A stretch of DNA of 64,000 bases. Source: Fragilariopsis cylindrus CCMP1102 (Eukaryota > Bacillariophyta > Bacillariophyceae > Bacillariales > Bacillariaceae). Below the pieces are notes generated by a model, which worked only from the letters and a program-made list of their open reading frames with translations, was not told where the DNA came from and ran no database searches. The position numbers and the translations under genes were made by a program. Positions 49,795-59,774 of the stretch are shown here, piece after piece (position 1 is the stretch's first letter; each line of letters begins with the position of its first letter). The stretch covers positions 124,001 through 188,000 of the forward strand of contig FMBT01000334.1 of NCBI GenBank assembly GCA_900095095.1, read 5' to 3'.

Positions 49795-50971
49795 TTCATC
49801 GTCGCTCGATGCATAACATCATTGACAATCATTATTATTTTCCATTTTTAAAAAACAAAACATATCTAATGCATTTTTATATCATTTATGCCATTTTCAG
49901 ACGCTCGTGAATGCGCGATAATGCGCGATATACTTTTAATTTTGATCAAATTTTCTATTGCTGCTGTTTTATTTTTAATAGTAGTAGCTAACTTACTGGT
50001 GCGGTCAGGGGTAATAATTTATACGGGGTGCATCACTGCGCGATTTCGATTTTCCCTAAGTTATGCAGGTCTAAATAAGGAAAGTTTGCCCAATTCAATT
50101 TTTGCACATTTTTTTCAACTAGACATTACTAGATAACTATAGTCCTACCATTTTAGACCACATAGAACATACAAAAAAACATTCTACAAAAAATTTAAAC
50201 ACTTTCATAGACCGTATTTCTAGACTGATTCTGAAAGTACCATCTATTCATAACCAACTAGCCTCTGATCTAGTTGTTTTGGCTGTATTTCAAACAGGGT
50301 TAGAATATACTTCTATATTAGGATATTCCTTGTTTTATGTAGACATTATTTAGTTTTTCGCGTTCTTTTCACATGATTTAGTTTTTCCGCGTTATTTCGT
50401 GTCAAAAAACACACTTCAAGAGCATTTATTTCCCCTCATTTGGTTGCATTCTTACAGGCTAGTTAGTTATATTTGGATGATAGCATAGAAATCTGGTCTA
50501 TTAAAGTGCATAGTTAACTACTGTAGTAATGTCCAGGTGGAAAAAATTCGCAAAAATTGAATTGGAAGTTTGCGTGTTAGGGATTCAATTTATAAAATGT
50601 AACTTGGAGAGTCCGAAAAAACTGCTAAATTAGTTCCTACCGTAATTTTTGAATCGTGGAAAAATTCGAAAAAACCTGCTTACATTTTTTGATCGCGCGT
50701 TGGTTAAAAAATGAGGCTGAACGTCACAGAAGGAATGAGTGAGCGTGACTTAATTGAACGTCTTGCGTCAACCTCAACTGTTCACTGACGTAAGTGTTTG
50801 TTGTAAAGAAATCTTTTTTCCTTTTTGACATCAGTCACAATCTCTTGCTGAGAAAAATAAATGTTCACTCGTAAGGACAAGAGATGGATGATGTACAATC
50901 AATGTACTTCAGATACTAGGTAAAATAAAACAATAGTAACGTTACTACAAATAAGAAGGACCGACAATACG

Positions 50972-51358
50972 ATGAAATTAAATATTATTGTGATCGTGAG
51001 CGTGAGCATCTTCTTCTCGTCGAGTGTTTTGATCGTTGACGCTCTTGGATTATTGAAAAATAAATCGATAACAACGAGTTCATCCTGTCCTCAGAGTTAT
51101 AGCAAGGTTGATGATGTCGTGTCTGTGTCTGTGTCTGTGGCGAGAAGGAATTTTGTTACTGCTGTTTTAGCTGGAGGAATTACAGCATCATCAACAACTG
51201 CAAAAGCTGCATGGTCTAAAGAAATTAGCGCAGATCAAGCGAAAGATAATTTTATCAGTCAATGTCTTTACGAGTGTACTAAACCCAAAGGTGATGAACA
51301 AAAGTCACGTAATGAGTGTATTTCTGAATGCAAAATTAAATACAAAGCATCTAAATAA
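50972..51358 (+). CDS. Small plastid (thylakoid lumen) protein with twin-Arg leader
   Basis: A complete 128-residue protein. Signal peptide MKLNIIVIVSVSIFFSSSVL ends near VDALG. A Ser/Val-rich transit part follows, then a twin-arginine segment RRNFVTAVLAGGITASSTTA with an A-K-A-A cleavage site. This is the layout for import through four plastid membranes and the Tat pathway into the thylakoid lumen. The mature part of about 55 residues (starting near WSKEISADQAKDNF) has four Cys in the pattern CLYEC...NECISEC, probably forming two disulfides. It may be an extrinsic photosystem-associated protein; I do not recognise the family. No frame break. Confidence 0.75.
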   Translation: MKLNIIVIVSVSIFFSSSVLIVDALGLLKNKSITTSSSCPQSYSKVDDVVSVSVSVARRNFVTAVLAGGITASSTTAKAAWSKEISADQAKDNFISQCLYECTKPKGDEQKSRNECISECKIKYKASK

Positions 51359-53000
51359 ATAAACTACTAATTAAATGGAAATGGAAATGGAATCCGGAAA
51401 GTTAATTAAAAATGATGATCATTTTTTGAGCTAAGAAGGATTGCCAATCCGTTTGGGTCAAACAAAACGCGCTTCTTCCAGCAACGTCTTTTCTTTTTTC
51501 CAGCTCACGAGACACAAATAAATTTAATCAACTCAAATGGAGGTTGTGGAATGTTGGCATTTATGATTGATGAAGACGATGATTGAATTAACTGTACAAA
51601 CTGGATTCGGATTCTTATCATTATTCTTGTTATCCAGATTAATACATTATCTTTAACATTTGTGTGATGCTTATAATATAATATTGCTTCCAACGAAGCG
51701 AAAAAAAGAAGAAAAATCCAATAAAATAATAATGAATGTAATTTATATTTCCAATCTAATATTCAGTGCCGTACGATTGAATTTACGTACTTCTACTTTT
51801 CTTTGCTCCAATTCTGTTGATGACTAGTCCCTACAATCATTGCTTGTTTTATCAGGTTTGTAACATAAATTCCTTTGTAACATGTGTTCATAGATATGGT
51901 CACGATTGGATAGAGAGAGAGAGAGATAAATGCAAGCAATCATCTTACAGTACTCTATAACCTCAGGTGAGTATGCATAGAAGATATTTTAGTCTACACA
52001 CTAGCATCGTTGAAGTAAATAAAAGAAAGTGTTAGCCAACAGTAGCAACTAAAATAAACAGGTATGCACAACAGATTTTTCAACTTTGATACATTCTAAC
52101 TTAAAAGATCAAGATTTGCACATTCTCAGTCTAAAACAAACCTATCCAGCTCAACTGGTACATATTATTAGTATATGTAGTATAAATAAGGAAGAAGGTT
52201 GTCACTTGACAGATCATTACTGTAGTTAGTAGAAGTAATATGTGGTGTTGGTAGTAAAGTATTTATATTGTCCTGCTTCATCAGGGGATATCTTTGTCTT
52301 CAGTTTATGCACAGATAAACATTGCAAACTGGTACACATATTATGTAGTTGAACAAGGAAGCGAAGGTTGCCACTTGATTTAGTTAGTAGAAGTAACAAT
52401 GTGGTGTTGGCAGTGGAGTTGTCCTACTTTATCAGGGTATTTTTATCTTCAGTTTATACGCAGATAAATATGATAACTAGGTACGCCACCGCCAGCTAAA
52501 CAAGTAGCAATTTTTCCTGCGGAAAATGCTTACTGTAACATGAAGAGTATTTTTTTTCTTAGGTTGTATTCTTCTCCAATTCTTAGATCAAAAACTCCAT
52601 CACCGTGGACATAAAAGCTGTTGGCATTGATATCTTACTACTGTTCGAATAACAACTGAAGTGTACTGTATAACAACATCAGGGGTGCAAAAAATAAGGA
52701 GGGGAGAATAACAGCTTTTTCATAACAATCGACGCGACGAAGGACAGGCGGCGCCCAAAACAGCAGAAAACCCATCACATTCTAAAATCATCGCCATCAA
52801 TCATTAAAATAAATAATATTAAACATACACTGTACATACTTCATACTAAGAACGTTACGGTATTACAAAAATTTAATTGTAAATCTTAACTCGTAATTGT
52901 ACAAGGTACAAAAAAGTTGGACATCTACACAAAACCCACTGACGTTTATCCTCCATACAAAGCGCCACGAAGACACTGGTACTATGCAGCAATCGTCGCA
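51359..53000. other. Intergenic with tandem duplication
   Basis: Stop-rich AT spacer. It includes the ~150-175 bp duplication listed separately and a GA repeat near 51915. No gene seen. Confidence 0.55.
52155..52477. repeat. Diverged tandem duplication, unit about 150-174 bp
   Basis: Copy 1 (52155-52328) and copy 2 (52329-52477) both start CTGGTACA. They share ACAAGGAAG/ATAAGGAAG, GTTAGTAGAAGTAA, TGTGGTGTTGG, TTGTCCT-CTT-ATCAGGG, TCTTCAGTTTAT and GCAGATAAA in the same order. A third copy may begin at 52478 (CTAGGTAC) and then diverges. No coding content. Confidence 0.85.
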
Positions 53001-54619
53001 ATGAAATCGAAATCGAAATCGGCATCGTCATCATGGTCCAATCCAGTTTTTGCTCTATTTTTCGCCGTGGTGGTGGCGGTGGTGTCAATGTCAACCAATA
53101 AGAACAAGATTTTTCGTCCGTCGTTGCGTTACGGTCCCCATTATTGCCGACACGATTTAGTACTGCAAGATCCAGAACGCGAGGAGGGGTTATAATTACA
53201 GAAATAACAAACTCGGTCGTTAGCATCAGGGTGGGACTACCGTTGTCGGCGGCTAGCTCTTCTTCTTCAGAAGGTGGCGAGAAGAAAAAGAGAAAGGCAA
53301 AATCAAAAGCTAAATCGAAGGCTAAAAATGCATCTTCACGCAAGACAATAAGCGATGATGATGAGGAGGAGGATGATAATAGTGCAAAAGAAAAAGAAGA
53401 CAATACCATCGTCAATAGTAATAATAGTGGTATTTATTACGGGCCTCAAGTTACGGTTCCTGATATTTTGAAATTTGATATGACTGGTGGCCGTCCTGGA
53501 TCGATTATCGAATCTGAAGCCGAGTTAGAACGTAGAGACGAGATCATGGAAGAGATGAAAGTAGACGATGCAGATAAAACAGGACGTAAAAAGTATCCCA
53601 AATGGTTATCAACCGATTATGGGTTTTTGGAACAAGATGAAGAAGAAGAATATGATAATGATGATCCAGATGCTTTGGATGCAACTACATTAGGTCGATA
53701 CGACATCACTGACCTAAAAACTAAGTTCGATTACGAATGGGATCCAGAAACCGATCTTGATCCTAATCTTATTGATACGCAAGCAAAAGATGAGATCATC
53801 CCATCCGGAAAGTACATACTGGAAACAGAAAAGGACGAGGAGGGTGTTGAAGTTGGATACAATCCGATGTTCGGTCCGTCAAATCCAATTGACGAAAGAA
53901 CGAGAATAGGTACAGTTGATAGTTACATGATTGATGTCAATACTCGCGATGAGAGCATGTTAACACCGGAATTTTTTCCCGAAGATCCCGAAGTTGCATT
54001 CAATGAAGACATCGTTCAATATCGTAAATCGATGGATATTATCGAAACATATCAAGATGATTTCTTACCGGAAAGTATGCCCGTTCCTCGCAATGTAGCC
54101 AAGTGGTACGGATATCCGGAACCAGTAAAATTCGAATCGAAGAATTATACGAATAATCGATTTACTAAAACAGAAGACTTGACCAACTTTGATGAACTAA
54201 CACCGTTCCGAGCTCGTCAAAAGGCTATCGAATTGGCACGGTCTAACAATGCCGAATGGATGGCGGATGGTGTCTCACAGGGTTGGCATCAAAAACAGCG
54301 TCGGCCCTACGACCAACAAGAAACTTTAGTTGGAACCTTACGGAAGGCAGAATGTGATCCCGATACTGTTGAAACGATCAGACCTGCTCTGCAGGTATTA
54401 GGATCGTGTGCTGAATTATTAAGCATTGAGGGCGAACATGGAACAGTATTTCGCTTCCATTATCACGGTCTTATTAAGAATAAGTTTGGTATGTCCTGTT
54501 GGACCGAAACTCTTATTCGAGATTGTGGTGTTGATGTGACGGGTGTTATCTTCGAGACTGGCTTTCGAGCACGAGATCCCGCGTACGATGGTGGTTTTCC
54601 TTATCACGGATGGGAATAA
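53001..54619 (+). CDS. Plastid-targeted protein of unknown function
   Basis: The ATG at 53001 opens MKSKSKSASSSWSNP and a hydrophobic core (VFALFFAVVVAVVSM), a signal peptide. One missing T in the run at 53110-53114 then connects to a basic, Ser-rich transit-like segment (FSSVVALRSPLLPTRFSTAR). The mature protein has a Lys/Ala/Ser-rich stretch, an acidic region and a long ordered part with YPKWLSTDYGFLEQDEEEEY, MFGPSNPIDERTRIGTVDSY and NVAKWYGYPEPVKFESKNYT. The compact C-terminus includes LGSCAELLSIEGEHGTVFRF and FETGFRARDPAYDGGFPYHG. Low-complexity acidic insertions are few past residue 150, so the core is probably a conserved domain. I do not recognise it. Confidence 0.7.
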
Positions 54620-54872
54620 ATAAATCATAAGATAAAATTGGAACATCGACTGGACTATTGAAACGGAACTAGGAAAATTACTTTGCTTTTTAATAAAAAA
54701 GAGAAATAAATAAAGAAAGTATATGACTAAATTATGCTAAAAAATCGTCATATTCATACTACGAGATATTATCTTTCAATCTTCAACTTCAGTCTGAGAT
54801 TACAGTACTTCATACTCAAAGTACCCAGGAAAAGAGGTGTTGTCAACACTGTCGCTCCCCTTGTTGGTGTTG

Positions 54873-56629
54873 TTACTGCTGCTGCTGCTGCATCTGTTCC
54901 ATTTGTTCTTTAGTTTGTTTCATCATTTCTTTTTGATCTTCTTGTGTCATCTCTTGTCCTTGTGCCTTGGCCATGGTAGCCATTGCAGCTACATTCAGTT
55001 GTGCCTTGATGTCATCTGCACTCATCTTTGCTGTGTTCAGATTGTCCATTGCACGGCCAACTTTAACAAATTCACCACCCAAAATTTTCAAAGCTTTAGC
55101 TCGTAGGAAACGAGACTCTTTCGGTACAGATGCATCATCAAATAACTTTTTGCATACATCCCTGAGCGTCGTTTGGATGTCACGTTTATTAATAGCCAAA
55201 GCAAATTCTAAGAAGGTTGGTAATGAATCGTCCATCGCTCCTTCCATTTCTTTGGCTAATTTTTGTTGTCGCTCTTCTTCGGTCAACACCTCACCACTGC
55301 TGTTGTTGTTATCATTCTTTTTACCATCATCACCACTAGTAGAATTTTTTTCAATAGCACCAGCTATATCACCTGCTGCTGCTGCTACCGCTGCCGCCTC
55401 CATATCCTTCTGTATAGTTTCAGCTTGATGCATTGTCCGTACACCAGCGCTAGCTGCCTTGATACCGGCTCCTAATAATCCCATGGTAGAACTAAAACCA
55501 CTGGCATTTTGTCTGGTTAGTGCTAAGTGTCCACCTAAGCCCAGAAATGATTTTTCAAAACCCAGATATTTTTCTGTGAAACATAATAAATTAATACAGT
55601 AAGAGTCGTATCCAATCATACTTTTAACTTAGACAAATAGTGATTACAATCGAGAGAAAAAGAAAACGAAAAGAGCACACAAATAAATTCATTCCAGCAT
55701 CGAATTCTGAACTTCACCGTAAAACGTACCTGCATTAACTTCAAGGGCAAACCCGATTGTTTTTAGGTAGAAATCACCCTGTGCACCTTGTGCAATTTTG
55801 ACTGCCTCTTCATTACAGTTTTCACGGAATTTTTTCTTCGCATCCACCTTATTACCATCCGAACTATCGATCGAAATCGAATCTAAGTACGGTTGGACAC
55901 GTGTACGTAAATTTTTAGCACAAGTTACTTGTCGTTTTGCTTTCTTAAATTCAGATTCTTCCTGCATCACAGCAAGCTTTTCTTCCATAATTTTTTCACG
56001 TTCTTCTTCGGACATTGCTTCGAGTTCTTCCTCGGTTGTAGCAGTAGCACCATCCTTCATCATACTATCAGCGATGTTCGCCACCCTAATTCTCCGATGT
56101 ACGGTTCCACGAGGGTACTACCAAACATAACATTAAAAAACACCATAGGATCCATTTGACCATTCTCCTCTTCGGCGGTCGTCTCAGCTTTCCCGCGCTT
56201 ATCGTATGCAGCTCTTGATTGTTCATTACTTAACACATTGTAGGCATGTCCAAGATTTTGGAATTTATCAGCAGCCTGAGGATCATCTAGCGCTTTGTCA
56301 GGATGGCAGAGACGTGCTTTTTTGTAGTATGACTTTTTAATTTCTGTTGCGGTAGCGTTGGTACTAACACCTAACAAATCATAATATTCTCGATCCTTTA
56401 CGATACGTTCTGCTTTTTCACCATTTCCGCCGCCGCCGTTAGAATTTTTGCTATTATTATTTTGTTTTTCTTTCTCTTCTATTTCTTCCCATTCTTGATC
56501 TAAAAAGTAATAGAACCATTGATTTTCCTTTTTATCCCAGATCTTTCCATCCTCACGAGCTTTGGACGCATTTCGAATTTCTTCCTGCTTTGCTTGAATA
56601 CCTTTCGATATATTTTGGAAAAAGCTCAT
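54873..56629 (-). CDS. J-domain cochaperone with DnaJ-X C-terminal domain, 1 intron
   Basis: An Hsp40-type cochaperone that would stimulate an Hsp70 ATPase. After a helical start (MSFFQNISKGIQAKQEEIRN) and an Asn/Gly linker comes a full J domain: YYDLLGVSTNATATEIKKSY, HPD at residues 109-111, and FQNLGHAYNVLSNEQSRAAY. The GQMDPMVFFNVMFGS-LVEPYIGELG segment is typical of DnaJ-X proteins such as plant DnaJ10. The DnaJ-X region follows (YLKTIGFALEVNA, FLGLGGHLAL), ending in a Glu/Gln-rich coiled tail. Intron 55574-55729 has a GTACGT donor. One G is missing near 56086. An Ala-rich, acidic insert breaks the X domain (KNSTSGDDGKKNDNNN). Confidence 0.9.
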
Positions 56630-57719
56630 AGTTTGTTTGCCTTTTCGTTACCTTGATATTTTACAAGCCAGCTGATTGTTGTATTCGAATGATTTGAGAT
56701 TGCCCTCTGATCCATGATGACTGATGGGGAAGTACAATTCAAGCGAATAGAAAATTCAAAAATGCACCTACTGGACTCTCGATTAAAAAATAAAATCGCA
56801 TATTCACCCCCAGCGGGCGCGCGCTTAATTTTACGGCTAGAATTGAATCGAGTAGTAAATTCGTATTAAATTTTTTGAGGGCCGATACGAAAAAAACTCC
56901 GGCGCGCAAGAACAATAAATAAATATTAACTAACTGTTAAGTACGGCTGCTGCTAGCTAGCAAGTTTTTTCTTTCCCAAAAAAAGCATCATTAACATGAT
57001 AATGACCATCATTAGTTACTGTATTGTAGAATTGCTTTCATTGCCATCATTATGTAACCCTTCCCTCCCCTCCCCACGCTGTAGATGTTTCTCCTTCTTC
57101 TTCCTGCTGCTGCTGCTGAAGCTGAAGCTGTTACTGTTATTGTAGCAGACTGAATTCATTACATTACATTCACTCATTATTTTTGTGGCGATCGAATCAT
57201 TACCCTGCCGCGTTTTATCTGTCGGATTGTTTTTTGTTCATGTTCATTATTGTTTTTTTGATATTCAGTACTTTAGTATGTAGCAGAACAAGACGTGTCG
57301 TAACAGATTATAACGATTTCATTTGTTTGTGTTTTTTTTTTTTTTTGGGGGTGGACTGTAGGAATGGGTTGGTTGGTTAGTTGATAGTGATTAATCATGA
57401 AAGGAAAAAGAACACATTCGTTCTTTTATACATCTATCACCTTCATTATCAAAGATTCGATTCGATTTCATTTGATTCGATTTCATTTGATTCGATTTGA
57501 TTCGATTTGATTCGATTTGATTCGATTTGATTCGATTTGATTCGATTTGATTCGATTTGATTCGATTTGATTCGATTTGATTCGATTTGATTCGATTCGA
57601 TTCAATGGCCAGTAGTGCATTTCATATTGCTCGTGTTTGTTTGTTACTTTTCATTTGCAAACAATAATATTATTCAATATCATAATATATATATATATCA
57701 TATATCATATTCAAAATAA
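56630..57719. other. Intergenic with minisatellite
   Basis: Spacer with a GC-rich patch near 56815-56825, a T-run at 57329-57344 and the decamer repeat listed separately. No gene seen. Confidence 0.55.
57454..57604 (+). repeat. Decamer minisatellite (GATTCGATTT)n
   Basis: About 14 copies of a 10-bp unit GATTCGATTT. The first ones carry a CATTT variant; the last copies are perfect, then drop to GATTCGATTC. The array sits in the 3' flank of the membrane-protein gene. Confidence 0.95.
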
Positions 57720-57797
57720 TCAGGTATAATCATTATGTTCTTCTACTTCATCGTGTTGTTTCTTCTTCTTCTTTTTCTTATTAGTTTCATCGTCGCC

Positions 57798-57829
<32 letters not shown>

Positions 57830-58750
57830 GGATTTTTAATGCCACAATATTTTCTAACATTTTATAATCTAAAGATCCGCGTTTCTTATTATTATTATTA
57901 TTATTCTTTTATTGGTAGTAGTAGTAGTATTGATTTCTTCTAATAATTGTGGTGGTGGTTCTTCCTGTACATCACCACCACCACCACCACCACCACCACG
58001 TTCGTGCACATGATGATGTTCTTGTTCCTGCTCCTGTTCATGGTCATGATGTTTGATTACTTTTCTAGTTTGATCGAGTAATATTTTTTCTTCCAAATGT
58101 TGTAATCGAATATCTTCATCGACATATTTTTCTTTATCTACATCTATAGCTGCATCTGCATAGTGATCGTTGTTGCCTTTGTTGTTATGATGAATCTTCT
58201 CATCGTCTGTACTCCCAACTCCACTATCTTGTTTGTCACGACGGATCCGTACCCTACGAATACTATCGGCAAGATCTTTATAGGATCTATTATTATTAAT
58301 GTCAATACTATTATCTTGCTCCTTTCTTGGTAGCGTTGACATTGACGACCTATATGACATTGACGACGTTAACGACGTAGTAGTAGTAATACCTGCATTG
58401 TTAAAATAATACCAATAAGATGGCAATACTATACATACAATGACAATCACAGTAAGAATTATAACAATACTGGTATTATTTTTGTGTAGTAATGTTACAA
58501 CAACGGTGGATGATGCTGCACCTGGAAATTGATATTGATATAAATAGGATTGATTCTGATTCTGATTATGATTAGAATATTGATGTTGATCGACCATCAT
58601 CATTTCTTGACTATTATTATGCTGATGATGATTATTCTCTATTTGATTCCGTCTTTTCAAATACTTGTCACTGTATTGGCGTACAAAACTTCTTCTTCGT
58701 TGCCCATAAGTAGTACTACTTGTAGGACACGTACTAACGGAGGATGACAT
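57720..58750 (-). CDS. Single-pass membrane protein, low complexity, unknown function
   Basis: The ATG at 58750 gives MSSSVSTCPTSSTTYGQRRR. A Gln/Asn/His-rich cytosolic part precedes one strong membrane helix (SIVIILTVIVIVCIVLPSYW), then an acidic and basic coiled region (LADSIRRVRIRRDKQD, VDEDIRLQHLEEKILLDQ), a His/Glu/Gly run and Thr/Asn runs. A frame break near 57890 in the ATT repeat leads to KKRGSLDYKMLENIVALKIH, poly-Asn and a lysine tail ending at 57720. It could be type II (N-in), as in glycosyltransferases, but no catalytic domain is visible. Confidence 0.6.
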
Positions 58751-58868
58751 TATTATTGTCTGCAATTAGTATATTTTAATTCCTAATTGTAGTTAGTTAA
58801 TTGATAAATACTGGTACTAGTACAACAACATATATTATTATGAATAACTGCTTCGTCTACCGCTCACT

Positions 58869-58916
58869 TCTTTCTTCTTCTTCTTCTTCTTCTTCTTCTC
58901 AACTTCGGTTTCTCTC

Positions 58917-58951
<35 letters not shown>
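58869..58951 (+). repeat. (TTC)n and (GT)n microsatellites
   Basis: About ten TTC units at 58869-58899 and about sixteen GT units at 58919-58951, on the promoter side of the membrane-protein gene. Confidence 0.9.
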
Positions 58952-58952
<1 letters not shown>

Positions 58953-59242
58953 CTGTATGTTTTTGTTTTTGTTTGTTTGTTTGTTTGTAGTATGGAGTCT
59001 TTGGTTTGGGTCACAGCGTTGATGTTTCACTAGTGTATCCTAGGTGTCTCATTATTCCCTTGTTAATATTATTACTGGTAAGAATGAATGAATCGAATGA
59101 ATCAATCCTTTTAATTTGGCGAATGCGATCGTGGGACTGATTTTAGTCACCACAAAGCGATGCTCCCATATATATTATGTAATACTGTAGTGGCATGCGC
59201 GTTGACGCATATTATATTAAAGTTGTAATACAGTAAATACGG

Positions 59243-59546
59243 TACTGTAGCTACGACTACAATGCTCTAGCGCCAATATATTAGTACTTCCTCCAGCGAG
59301 CGCTAACTGCATGCGCGCTATCGTTTTAAAATTTTGCGCCTAATTAAGACGTTCAACGACGAAATTTGCAAGGAGGATGAGGGAAACTTGTGACTTTAAC
59401 CCTCTATTTTGTGAGTAGATCTTAATATTTTAAGGTTTTAGTGTCCTTTTACAAGCACTAATTTTTCAGTCGATAGCGCGTACGAAGCAAGCGTTGCACG
59501 GAGGAAGTACTGTAGCTACGACTAGAATGCATCAAGCGCCAATATA
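59243..59546. repeat. Composite element: direct repeats flanking inverted repeats
   Basis: Outer direct repeats are 59243-59280 and 59508-59546 (both TACTGTAGCTACGACTA... then AGCGCCAATATA). Inside them lie inverted arms at 59285-59323 (TACTTCCTCC...GCGCTATCG) and 59471-59509 (CGATAGCGCG...GGAGGAAGTA), separated by 147 nt of AT-rich non-coding sequence. A third copy of the arm is at 20552-20588. This resembles a non-autonomous DNA transposon or a solo repeat remnant. Confidence 0.75.
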
Positions 59547-59774
59547 CCATTACTGTAGTACTGTAACTAGAAAAGTTATAACTGCTGAATTTAGTGCTTA
59601 ATGACTAAATAATGACCGCGTGTGACTATTTTTAATAAAAAAATTGCAGCAGGTATGTAAACAGCAGCACAACTTTTTTGATACAGTAGAACAAATTCGA
59701 CTTTTTGCACGCTCATTTTCTTTTCTTTTGTTCACCCAAGAAAAGAGAGTGAGAGAAAAAAATAGGGTCGAACA

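Larger units (their letters stand above)
49497..50971. other. Intergenic, promoter of secreted protein plus spacer
   Basis: Contains a short GGGAT repeat, a small GC-rich hairpin, a direct repeat of AATGCGCGAT near 49911-49930 and a near-duplicate of ATTTAGTTTTTC-GCGTT near 50349-50390. An 82-codon ORF at 49888-50136 was judged to be chance. Confidence 0.55.

Noticed and set aside
49888-50136. 82-codon ORF with a possible membrane helix
   Set aside because: AT-rich spacer, overlapping local repeats, no recognisable content.
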